Positions 10,195-22,017 of a DNA stretch of 64,000 nucleotides are shown in pieces (position 1 is the stretch's first letter; each line of letters begins with the position of its first letter). A program made the translations under genes and the position numbers. The notes under the pieces were generated by a model that was given only the letters and a program-made list of their open reading frames with translations, made no database searches and was not told where the DNA came from. This DNA comes from Dimorphilus gyrociliatus (lineage: Eukaryota > Annelida > Polychaeta > Dinophilidae): assembly GCA_904063045.1 (NCBI GenBank), contig CAJFCJ010000001.1, positions 1,495,501-1,559,500 of the forward strand. Direction: 5' to 3'.

Positions 10195-13100
10195 CTAACA
10201 GTCAGTATCTTCTGCATAAACACCTTGTGGTGCTTTGGCTTTTAGAGTAACTCTTCTTTGTCTTTGCTCTTGTACGCTTGCGTAATCTGTGTAGGTAGGT
10301 GTTGTTCTTGGCTTCCAAACTGGTGAACCGAGAGTATCGGTAGTCTTTGGCGTTGCTTTCTTTACGGGTCTGTGACTGGAGTACATTAATCGGGCTGAGC
10401 TATCACTATCACTTGCGGCAGATCTTTCTTCCATATCCAACGATCTGGACATATCAAATCTAGCTACTGTCTTTCTCTTTGACGATAATGAGTCTGGACG
10501 TCTAGTTGAAGGTACTGACATCCTTTTGACGCTATCTCGTATAGTATTTCTAATAGTTTTGAGAAATTCGGCTTTCGCATTTAAAGAGCTTGCGAATTCG
10601 TATCGTTTTTCTGGTCGTCCTTCCTGTTCGGATCTGCAATGGACGGCCGTCCATAGACCGTGCCTTTCCGTATCACCCACTCCTGTTGCTCTCACTTGCA
10701 GTTCTTCGACTGGTATGGCTGTACGAAATTTAACAATCTCCATACCTTCGGTCCCCGGACCTGGTGGAGGTTGTTGTCTTGATTTTGGTGAACGCTTCCT
10801 CTGCGTCCTCTCTTGGCACAATAGAACGAGAGCTTGCTTAAAGACGAAAACGATATTTAAAAGATCAGTTCCTTTCTTCACTTTTCTAACGTCCTCCAAT
10901 GCGTTTAGCCAATTAACATTGCCGTACATATGCAAATCAGCAATATTCAAATCCAACTTATATTCCTTAACTAGGGAATCAAATACGCAACCATATTCTT
11001 CGTGAATTTTCTGCATTTCGTTTATATGTTCAGCTACTGCCTGCATGCACCTTAAAGCTTCGTCTAGATGTTGAAATTCTTCCGAATTCGGTCTTGTTAG
11101 CGCACGTAATTCGGATAACAAAAGAGGATATTTCAATATCCTTTGAATTGGCTTTATTAGGAATGATTCCAGTGTAGAGGAGTGCTGCTGTTTAGGATTA
11201 CGAGCACGAAGGAAATCGGCTAGGCGGGGATTCGAATCAGGCTGCAGGATCTTTTGAGCTTTTGAATGGCTAGCGCAGAAACTAGAGTAGAGCTTGAAAT
11301 GGTTGGCATGATATAAAAATGTTCCGGCTAAAGATAGCAAGAGTTTCTGTATAGATAAATAAAGAAGAATATTTTTTTAATCAACTGAAAAAAGGAGAAG
11401 CGAATCTCAAACAAAAAATAAATAGATAAACAAACAAATTAGTCAATAATGCATCCAAAATTCTTGTTTATACAATTAACGGTGAATAAACAATTGAAAC
11501 ATCATAAATCTCTCTTTTAAACGAAATAACGAAAACAAAAAAATAATAGAGGCTTTCTGTGATAATGAAAACAAAACAGGATGGAGTGGAATAGTGGAGT
11601 GGAGAGGAGGGGAAATAATTTAGATAGAGATAGAGAGAGAAAGAGAGAGAGAGAGAGATAGAATGAAAGAATGAGATTAAAGATAAAATAGATAATTAAA
11701 ACATTTATTGGTATACTAATATTAAACTTTTCTCCGAGAAATTGACTCACCTTCAATTGCTCTTCCTGTGATTTACGTGAAATGTTTTGGTGAAATGAAA
11801 CGGGTGAAAGGAAAAGGAAAAATTAGGAAAAATGTTAGGAAAAAGTGTGTAAATTTAATTGAAAAAAACACGATAAAATCGATAAAAATGGATGTTTTAA
11901 AGAAGTTTGGAAAATACAAAAAAAAGTGAAAAATAATTGAATAGAATAAAAAATATTCTTACCTTAAATTGGACGCCATCTTGAAAAATATCAAAATTTT
12001 GCTCTAATCTGACACCCTCTTCTAAAGCATTTAAGAAAATCTTTTGAAAAGATACAATCTCTCTAATATTACCAAATAACTGTTCAACATCTTCACTTGT
12101 TAAGAATGTCTCGTCCTTTAATGGTTCCAAGTATCTCTCAATCAGGCAATTCAAATCTCTGACGTACAATCTCTCAGTCGAAATTAACTCTTTAACAACT
12201 TTACGAAGTCGGTCCCCTTCCGTTAATTGTTTACCGTTCGAATCGTCGGATGGAACACCACCATCGATTTCGACTCTTTCGCCGTGTTTGGAATGCAACA
12301 GTCGACAGAAATGAGTTACTTGTTCGGCTCCTTGAAGAAGTGAATCAACAGACGCACCTTCAGGCGTTTTTTGCACATCTGAGCCCTTTTTTGATTCGGG
12401 GGCTGGTAAGATTAGCTCACCAAGCTCCCTTTCAGAAATGATAGATTGATAGGGTGGGGGAGGTATGACTATTTGTTCGATAAATGCTGCCGATTGTTGT
12501 TGTTGAGCGTTAATTGAAGCAGGAAGGTCAGTTCGGCAAGAACGGATAGTCAAGGAAATTTTACATTCTGCGTTGAGTATGTTCTCGACATAAACCATGT
12601 CGAGTTTAGCAATGATCCTACCATTTAAAACGAGAATTTCGTCACCAACCAACAGCCCTTTACGACCAGCTACACCTGTTCGGGAAATTTCAGAGATGAA
12701 TACGCGCAACTCGTCATCTGTCTCGTCGGCTAATTCTGCTTCAACATTCATTCCGAAGTCACCCTCCTTCTCAGTGTGGAAGAGGTCTATTTGAAAAATG
12801 AGCTTTTGGCAGACTTGCATAGATTCTATAGATTCTAGATCGAGAACGTTTTGCCTATCGAGCGTAACTTCGCTACCGGATATAGTTATAACTTTTACAA
12901 AGTGTTCTGTAGGATCTAGTTGTCTTCTTGAGCAGATAGCATCGAGTAACTCTCCTATGGTTGTTCGTTCACCCACTGTTGCTAGTATATATTGATCACC
13001 CGGAATTCCAACTCTAAGTTCGCTTTTCACCGAGATCTCACTATCTGGACTTTGGGTTTCTTCCTGCATCCTTCTAGACAGATCGACGACGTATTCCTCG

Positions 13101-16100
13101 TCATCCATTTGTCTAGGTGACCTTGGTCGGATTCGAGAGGTGACATCAGATTTAAAAGTCGATAGTAAACCCCCTTTCCTCTGCAAATTAAGTGTGGCAG
13201 CAGTGGCAGGTGCCCTAGCGCACACTAAAGCGTGCAATGTACTGACTGTACATATGCCTAATCGCAGAAGCGCTGTCTTTGTAGGTTTCGATACCGAAGA
13301 CAACAAGTTTTTAGGATTTGGGAGTTCATTTCCGTGAAGTGAAGCAATATAACATTTAAGCCTATATTGTTCCATATACAATTTCTCCAGATCTTCGTCC
13401 CACTGGGCAATTTGTCTTTCTATAGCAGATCTCGTTTTCGTATCAGCTACCGACTCCAATTTCATATCTGCCATTTTTTTCATTTTTATATCAATTTCAA
13501 TAGAACTTTCTAATTTTTGTATCTCGGATTTCAATAGTTTTAGAGTATTTTCTTTCCCATGCTGCCTTGCTAAACAGGAAGCACAGGCTGAGTGTAATGC
13601 ACATATCCAATTTTCTTGTTCTACTTGGGACGTGGCTTGAAAGAGATAAGCATCCCCAAATGCAGTAGTCAAAGCAATGATATTTTCCCTTTTCGGATGC
13701 TCTGGTACTGGTTGAGACATTCCACTTTCAATAATTATAACATATTTCGGGTTAGTTTCGTCAGGATCGTTCATGAATAGTAAGGCTGTTCCTTTAAGGC
13801 AAACCCAATACTTCTTCCAAACTCTTTTTCTTGCTAGTTCAACTCTCCTCTTTTTATGTATTAACCAATTTTTGGCGTGTAGCCAACCCGCTTTTCGGAC
13901 AGCGGCACTCTTTGAGCTCCACATGGCCGCTTGTTCTGCCGGAAGTGTATTTAAACTTCCACTATCTGATGTATTTGTAGCACTACCATCTTCAGATTCG
14001 GATAATTCGGTTGTATCGGAACCGCTACCGAAATGTTTTGAGCTAACTGATGACCTTTGCATCTGTCGACTGCTTCGTCTGGAATTTTCCCTGTAGGGAG
14101 AAAGTGATTTAGATAATAATAAACTTTCGAAAAAGACGATTATGCTTACTTGTGCTTTTCGGGGGCTTTGGGAGGTCTACCATCGCCGTTTTGATTTTCA
14201 TTATTTTCGTCCAAAGTCCTAAGCATTCTTTTCAACGTTGCAGAGTCGAAGCTATCTACTGGTGGTGACGTAAGATGGTCTTCAATAGGTTCTGGAGGTG
14301 GAGGCCATTCTATTTCAGATGAAGAAACACTTTTACTCTTCCTAACAGAGTTAGGAGCTGGTGCAGGTGGCGGTTCCGCTTCAACGTCCAATGCTGAAAA
14401 TTTTCGTTCGGCAGCAGTAGAGTATGGATCTTCCTCTTCTTCAGGTTCGGTTTCCGCAACTCTTTCCCTAGAGCCGTATATCCTTTCAGCTTCGATTGTA
14501 TCCCGATTCTGATAGGCGTCTACAGCTCCGGAAGCGGACGAAAATTGTTTTGGTAGAGTTTGTGCACCCGACGGATGAGGCGATCTTTTAATGGAAGTAG
14601 CGTTTTGATGATTGATTGGAACGTGCTTGTGTTGGACCCTATGCTCAATTTGATCGTAACAGCCGTTAGCGTGATTGGATGATAATTCTTCGGGTGTTGA
14701 TATTGCCCTTCGAGGTTTGGAAACTGGAGAGGCCGGTTCAGAATTGGATTTATTTACCGTATTGGATCCTCTAACCCTCTGTTTAATATCGTATGTCAAC
14801 AATTAACAATACTTAAACTCAAAGAGTCTTACTTTTGGTGGGCTAAGTCGTAATGAGCCAGACGATGAAGCCTTTCGAGAAAGACGATTAGTCGAACTCT
14901 GTAATATTGGTATATATTTCATTTATTAATCATTTAATTAGGTTATGTTAATTAAATATTGAAAATTGTTAAATGAATACAATATACGAAAGGCGTTTCT
15001 TTTTTTTTGTCTGGCATTTACTCTCCTTCCATATCTTGAATTGAGCCTACATAGTAATAGTAGGTCTTAAATAGGAATTGACCTACTTTTTAATCCATCC
15101 TATAAAGACTAATATTTCGGCGGCTCAATAATGGAATTATTGAGTTAAATTCGCCATTGGCAATAACCCATACAAATTTACTTGATAAACGACTAAAAAC
15201 CGGATTTAGCGTACTCCTTCCGTAAGAAAAAAATTATATTACACTAACCGATATAAATAGGCTTAAATCATACAAATTAAATCCAATGCAAAAAAGCGAC
15301 AGAGAAAAAGAGAGAGAGAGAGAGAGAAAAAAAAAAGGAAAAATATTAGGGATAGGTCAAAGAAAGATTATAAGGATATTGTTCCATCTTAATGCTAATC
15401 CTAGTAATTTTACATCAAATTTCATTGAAGAAGAGAGATTGAGAAAAAAGGCGTAAATAAATGGATTTCCTCTATAAATTTCCTTCTAAATTATCTTATA
15501 TTTGTCCCATCGCCTTTCAGTTTATTATAACTAATATAGAAATTAAAGATGAATTTATAACCTTATAAAGGAAATAAATAATCAATATATTTGACAGGAA
15601 TATCCCTATCGGATCGAGGAATAAGCTTAAAGGTAAATCACATTTTCTCCCTCCTGCTCCTAATGCAAACAGAGATGTTTTCATTTTCCGACACCGAATA
15701 CTAAAACATTTACATTTTACTCAATGCGGTTAATAGTATAAACAATAATAACAATAATAAGAATTATTAATATTAAGGGTGAAATAATTGAAGATTTAAA
15801 AGACATTATATTAGAAATAAATAGCGTTCAAGTGTCATTGTATTATATTACGTAAAGTACAAATTTACTATAGTTGAGTAGGTAAAATACTAAATCTACC
15901 GCCTTTATTTACATTATAAAGCAAGTATGTAAAAATACTGTAAATATTATAATAATAGATAAAGAAAAAAAAAATAATCATTACCGCAATCATTTCTGCC
16001 TAAGAGACGCCTATAAATATTTGGTTACCAGAGAAACGAGATAGACCAAGCTGTAGAAACCTTTTAAAAGATGATATATATTTTCCACTCTTTTCCTATG

Positions 16101-19100
16101 TAAAAACTATCAAATTTTGTAAATTTTTTAGCTATTTTAGCGAAACACGTGAAGCTTGAATCAAAAGAAAAGAAAGAAAAAGAAAATTTCCTGCCTAAGC
16201 CTGTTTATAATCTTTTGTTCAACGATTTTATTTATCCATACTAGGCGTTTATTGTTGTTAAGTTACGCACGAATAGCATTGTTGAAAAAGAAACGCAATA
16301 AATTCTTCGATCTAATAAATCTAGTTGAATAGAAAAAATAGTATGAAAAAAGTCACTCACCAGACAACAATCTTTAAAGCGTCGAGCGTCGAGGGTAGTC
16401 GTAAAATTTAAACCCCATTCGTATTCGTGTCGAGCGTCTCTCCAATGTACAAAACATTCGCTGGCCTGCGTTATTCTCGTGCCTATAAATTTAAAAACTT
16501 GTCAGAACAAGTCTGTATTTTTCAAGTTTTTTGTTACTAACGCCATCTAACGCCTACTGCAACAAAGTGAAAGAAAGAAAGAAATACTATATATTCCCAG
16601 GAGAGCTATTCCTGGCTTCGAGCTAATTTAAAGTCTTTTAAACGCCTAACACATACATCCTTGTAATTCTATCTCTTTTATCGTAGTAGCAATCTTGTAG
16701 TTGATTAAACTAGTATGACACATAAAGGAATTGACAAAAATTTCTCTCAAGAACACTTGAGAGAAACGGTGAGAGAAAACGAGAGAAAAATTCAATAATT
16801 TACTTATCATTCAATAGATGTACAATTCAATTATAGGTGAAATTTATATAAATATGTAAATAATAAATACAGTCTAATTTTCAAGGAGAGCTTATAGAAA
16901 TGTTAATTTTCTTTCTTTTGAATGACAAACCAGAATGGTTTGCCTTCGGTAATATAGGATTTTTTTTTGGCCGCTATAACAAGCTTTCGGATACGACAGC
17001 GACGCCTGAAGATTAACTATAAAATATGCCTTGAGGGTAAGATTCACAGCCTAAAGTAGTTTGCCAATAAAAAAAAGGAAAAAAAAACACTATGAAAGCA
17101 TCTTTCAAAATCTGCACAAAAAGAGAAAAGATAGCGATCTCCATGTTAAAATAATGACATCACACTCTAGGTTTCTTTCATTTTCTATTCCTATTCTGAC
17201 TAAATAGAGATTTCGTTCGCTTTTTATAAACAATTTGTCTTTCCCGTACTCTTAGACTCCCCAAACGGTTTCTCTCTTCTACACGGATATAGATAATTTA
17301 ACAATGAACTCTGAACTTGCTGTTTAATCTAATGACTGATAAATTATTCATTTCTAGCTGTAGTAGGCTCTTAACAGTACCAATGTATCTCTATCGATTA
17401 GGCAGAGTTGCATCAAATACGCTTTAACAGTTGTCTCATTTAAGGAAATAATACGACATGTAAAAGACTAAGCGTACTTAGTGAGATAATAAGAAGATAT
17501 TTTTCATCTTCTTCACCTGCTACAGTAATTAATAAGCGATTTCCAACAGTTAGAATTTACGGTCTATGTACAATGTAAATATTGTCATGTATTCGTTTAC
17601 GTATATATGTTTAATGTAAATATAATACTGTACATTGTGCATATATGAACTATAAATACATATAGTATATATTTGTATAAATATTATATTATTATACTGT
17701 TAATATATACTTTTTCTTCATTGGTGAATTACTCTACAGAGAAGAGAAATGTATAACAGAGAGATTCAATCTTGCATGTATATTAGTTCTTGGCAACGAT
17801 AAAAAGGAATTTTTCTTTCTTAAGTATTAATCTTAGTTGTTGGTGAATACTGCTACTGATTTAAAGAAGGAATCATCTCTTAAGATAAACATATACAAGA
17901 GCTTTGTAAGCATATAGAAAACGGAGGCTGATGGAGATATGGGAGGGGGGAGATGAGAGGAAAAGGATTCTTTTTTTTTCTTCTTTTTCTCAAAGTAAAA
18001 CCATCCCACAATTGATAAAACATTTATAAGCACTTTTTTTTATCATTCCCCTACACCGGAAATAATTAAGGGTTGCTTTCCCATCCTTAACCTCTCAATA
18101 CTCATAAAACTATTATTCTAAACGTTTCAACCCTAAACAAAAACGAACAAACAGTCCAAAATCAAAGAGAAAAAAAATATGCTGAAACGAAACAAGAGGA
18201 GAGGGAAAGAGAATGAAAAGTGGGAGGCAGGGAAAAGGGAAAGAGGAAAGAATGCTTATCAAGAGATTGGCGGTCAATTATATAAAAGTTTTTATCGATA
18301 TTTTTTATTTATAGGCAATAGGCCTAAATTGGCGTCAAAAAATACAAGTTCTTTTTTTTTTTTTGTTAACAAAAGTGCCTTTAGCTATCTAGGGAAACTA
18401 CTATTTTTAGCATAATCCAATCCTACTCAGTCATTTTAACACATCCTATATCCTCTTATCGCAGTGTTTCTTTTATGAGCCACCTATATCTATACACCTT
18501 GTATATACATAAAGATATTCTATGAATATACAATAACATACCTATATATATATATATATATATATATGGTATGCACAGAATATTTGCACTGTCTATAATA
18601 TAAAAAAAACCTATATATATATATATATATATAGTCTATGTATGAAAATAAAAAAGGGCCTCTCTTTCGTAATTGTTAAATATACTCAATTGATATAATT
18701 TGAAGTGAATGACATTTAATATATATACAATTTTTCAAGAAACAAATTAACTGAGCCTACTTGATATCTTTAGCTGCCGAGATAGAGATGTAAAAAATCA
18801 ATTATTTAGCAGTCAACGCACGGTCCCCGTGGACGACTTTTGCGTTGCTCTGATATTGAAAAATACACTAGGCTTAATGGTTTTCTTTTTTTTTTAAATG
18901 AAATAAAAAACCTTAACTTCCTTTAAATATTACACGTTAATTGAAATCAATAAAGAATTTAAATGGAGATATAAAGGTAAAGAGACGAAGATAAATACTC
19001 TAGATGTAACTGTATATAAATATAAGAGGAGGGAAAGACAGAGAGAAAGAGAAAAGGAATATGAATTGTAGTATATATTCATAAAGTCATAAAAAGAAAG

Positions 19101-19877
19101 CCCTAATAAGAAATGGAATATGAAGGAGAAAAGTGAATAATTGTACCCAATTTCCTCGTGACATTCGGTTTAGATGACCAAATGTCAACTAGAAGACCAC
19201 AATAGTTTGGAGGGTCTCTTTAAAAAGCTTAAAGAAATCTAATAAGCGAAAAAGCTAAGTAAAAATAAAACAACTGGTCCTTAAATTGGAAAAAAAGTGA
19301 AGATTAACTCAATTTTACTTCTGCTAGTATTAAAGCTACTATGCAGTTTTTTTTATGTACGTTTGTTATTTCAGCTGGTGAACGAGAAGAAAAGATTACG
19401 CGCCAGTTTTTCGTTTTAAGTTGTGACTTCTGCACTAAGAGAATCGGATTTCTAAATGATTTACGTAGAGGTTTGTAACCGATTGTTCCCAAATTTTTGA
19501 CCTATATATATATACACATGTATATACTGTATATTGTATTAGATGAGTTTGAACAAAATTAACCCAGAGGTTGTATATATAGTAAAAGTTGTATATACAA
19601 TTAAAAAAAAGTTATTCTACGCATGCGTATAATTGAAATTGTTATATATATATATACAGTATACATCTTGTATATGCCTTAATATCACAGTCTAATGATG
19701 AAGGATGATGATATAAATTATGGAAATGCTTGAGTACAAACTTCATATTGACATCTTTTAAAAGAATATATTTTTCCCCTATTTTGCGAATAATGGTAGC
19801 AAGTTGCTAAATAATTAATAATTTAAGGGTTAATTTACAATTATATTAGTATATTGTAGGTTTATTGGCTATTCTTC

Positions 19878-19909
<32 letters not shown>

Positions 19910-20800
19910 ATCAACCCTTCTCTCCCCTCCTCTCTCGCCGTCTATCTATATTTCTGCCATCCCTCCTTTCTTCTTATAAATTATTGGAAAATTCTTTTCC
20001 TTTTATTTTTTATTATGAAATTGATATTTTTACTTAAAATGTTATCTATCCAACATTTTCTTTTTTCCCTTTTGTTCTTATAGGCCTTAATGTTTTTTTT
20101 ATGTTTTCATATCATTTCGACCTTATCCTAGGATAAAAATCTTCGCACCATCTTGTCTAGGGAAAGAGTAATAGGACTCCATACACATTATATATCTATA
20201 TCCTTCTAATTACAATTAATACAGCAATTTCCGCATATATACGGAGTGTCTCTAGAACGGATTAAGAGGATGAGAGGCTCAAGGTACTTTAAATAGGCCT
20301 ATGCAAAATACGGTAGTTGAAAAATTCTTTTTATCATTGATGTATCAGTGCTGTTAGTAGCTCTCAGCGTTAAATTTATACTTAGCCAGTAAATTGTTTA
20401 TAATACTTGTATTATAACCTTTAGCAATTTTCTTTTATAAGGTAAGAAAACAGAAGAAAATAGTATGATGGTGAACATGAGCAAACAATCTGAGGCAGAT
20501 ATTTGCTAGAATGTATTTTTTTATGCGCATGCGTAGGTACACTTAGCTTATAGGTAGAGAGTATACACGAAAAGGCGGTTACTTTGTTAAATACTATCTC
20601 CATAAATATTAAATATCTTTTCAGATATCTTTCTTATTTAAATACGATTGACAAACCGACAAAGTAGGTCATATCGAATTAATATAATAATTAATATTAT
20701 TAATATTCACTTTTTTCATTGTTTGTGAAATGAAAAGGTAATTTAAATGTAATAAATTCATTACATTGTTATATACTATATAGAGTATATATATATATAT

Positions 20801-20846
<46 letters not shown>

Positions 20847-21141
20847 ATATTCAATATATAACCCTACCTAAATAAAAATTCCAGCAGCTGCTAGGTGTAC
20901 TATATCAATCGCCGAATTGACGAGATGTGATAACTCATACAGAAAAATTTTTGTCCATTTTTTATTAAGATAATCCTATAATTCCTTGCAGTTGGCAAAT
21001 ACGAAATACCTGCAATATTTTTCACCTTTTTTTCTTTATTTACCAAAATAAACCTTTCTAAGATACTTTTAGTTGAAATGTGGAAAATTAAAAGCATATT
21101 TTCTCTAATCGATACTCTATACTATTAAACTTTGCGCATGC

Positions 21142-21186
<45 letters not shown>

Positions 21187-22017
21187 CCTCCCTCTTTCTT
21201 TCTTTCTTTCCTTTTCTTACCCATAATAAAATACACGAAAACGTAGAAAGTATTTAGAATTTAACTTACCCGGCTGAAAGAGCCGAACGTCGAAAATTTT
21301 CTCAACGTGCCTATTATAGGCCGTTATTTGGAAGACTGTTTCGGGTGAATCCTGAATGCATGTAATGTTGACTGGTACAACGTCGTCCGAAACCCTTTCC
21401 CACGCTAAATCTCCTTCCGCATCCGTTCGAACGACAAAAATTTCCGCCCATAATCTGGGACGATCAAAATAAGGATTTAAAGGGCGTAAAAAAGAAATCC
21501 GGATGCATTGAGGGAAAAATTTTTCAAGTACAGATAGAGGTATTTAAATCGTTCAATTAATTACTTAGAAGGAAAAAGGTGACTAATGATTTCCTTTGAT
21601 TATTCAGATTAGTTGGGGGATGAATATTTAGAATCAGTGATACCTTAGCAGATGAGAATCTTTCTTCGGCGCCCAAGGACGATTGTCCCTGTACGGCTTC
21701 TTCCACGGTGCACAAAAATTGTTTCCCACTGCAATAAAATTAATAAAGTATTCGCTGTCAAATTATACGGATGATTAACGACGTTGTTTATAGAGAACAC
21801 CTGTTCAATTTTCAATACGTTATATTGCGAAATGTCAGAAAGAGGATAAAGAGGATGGCTAGGAAAGGGATGGTTTTGAAAGAGCTCTTCGAAATACCCG
21901 TCAAAATTTGCTCATAGAGAAAGAAACAATAAGAATAAAAACGGGTGCTAGTCGAAAATTATTACCCTGCAAAAGGGTAGAAAGGGGAGAAATATTTACT
22001 GTAGGGAGGAACTTACT
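10195..22017 (-). CDS. sif: Still life / TIAM-type Rac guanine-nucleotide exchange factor
   Basis: Eight coding pieces: 22017 (one base), 21728-21644, 21454-21270, 16482-16361, 14898-14833, 14778-14150, 14090-11963 and 11346-10195. They total 4368 bases, or 1455 residues. Order of domains: N-terminal MGNNFC (likely myristoylated and palmitoylated) followed by a WH1-like region (VPVNITCIQDSPETVFQITA, then GLNFTTTLDARRFKDCC); a Ser-rich linker with RKASSSGSLRL; PH-CC-Ex around 425-640; Ras-binding-like domain around 720-790; PDZ around 805-885; DH around 1000-1195 (ISTERLYVRDLN; STLESFLIKPIQRILKYPLL); and a second PH domain around 1210-1345. The family activates Rac at synapses and the cell cortex. 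The match to Drosophila still life extends to the N-terminal domain, which vertebrate TIAM1 lacks in this form. All catalytic DH blocks look intact. The start codon is split by the first intron. Introns of 1.5 and 4.8 kb stand out against the rest of the window. Confidence 0.95.
11347..11962 (-). other. Intron inside the DH-coding region of still life
   Basis: Intron between the exons ending GVQFK and beginning KLLLSL. It holds a GA microsatellite (11631-11660) and a candidate 15-base microexon at 11751-11765. Confidence 0.7.
11631..11660. repeat. (GA)n microsatellite
   Basis: GATAGA/GA repeat within a still life intron. Confidence 0.9.
14899..16360 (-). other. 1.46-kb intron of still life
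   Basis: No ORF supportable on either strand. It contains a GA run (15309-15327), an 8-base inverted repeat (15059-15066 with 15080-15087) and a 9-base, 3-nt-loop hairpin (15124-15144). Confidence 0.7.
15309..15327. repeat. (GA)n microsatellite
   Basis: Nine to ten GA units followed by a poly-A run. Confidence 0.9.
18543..18633. repeat. Two neighbouring (TA)n microsatellites
   Basis: TA runs at 18543-18567 and 18612-18633, separated by 45 bases of unique sequence. Confidence 0.9.
19875..19909. repeat. CT-rich/(CT)n tract
   Basis: CCCTC units grading into a pure CT run inside the large still life intron. Confidence 0.9.
20786..20843. repeat. (TA)n microsatellite with one TTCTG break
   Basis: Two TA arrays separated by TTCTG. 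Confidence 0.9.
21143..21214. repeat. (CT)n/(CCCT)n/(CTTT)n compound tract
   Basis: Long polypyrimidine tract lying immediately 3' of a TGCGCATGCG palindrome and about 60 bases before the splice donor of a still life exon. Confidence 0.95.

Larger units (their letters stand above)
16483..21269 (-). other. 4.8-kb intron of still life
   Basis: The largest gene-free block in the window. The short ORFs here look like chance products. Contents: TA microsatellites (18543-18567, 18612-18633, 20786-20843), CT tracts (19875-19909, 21143-21214), three GCATGCG-core palindromes, one AGATGGCGTTA copy on the minus strand (16538-16548), two TAGGCCTA palindromes, and a GC-richer island at 18811-18860 that could be a minus-strand exon. 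No nested gene or tRNA could be recognised. Confidence 0.6.

Noticed and set aside
10526-11005. 159-codon plus-strand ORF inside still life
   Set aside because: It is the antisense shadow of the DH-PH exon, whose minus-strand translation is strongly conserved.
16950-17010. A second possible alternative exon of still life near 16.97 kb (minus strand)
   Set aside because: It is open for only about ten codons after the acceptor and has no pairing or composition feature beyond modest GC content.
18179-18415. 78-codon plus-strand ORF in the large still life intron
   Set aside because: Low-complexity Lys/Arg/Glu and poly-Phe translation of purine-rich and poly-T DNA; no homology or splice support.
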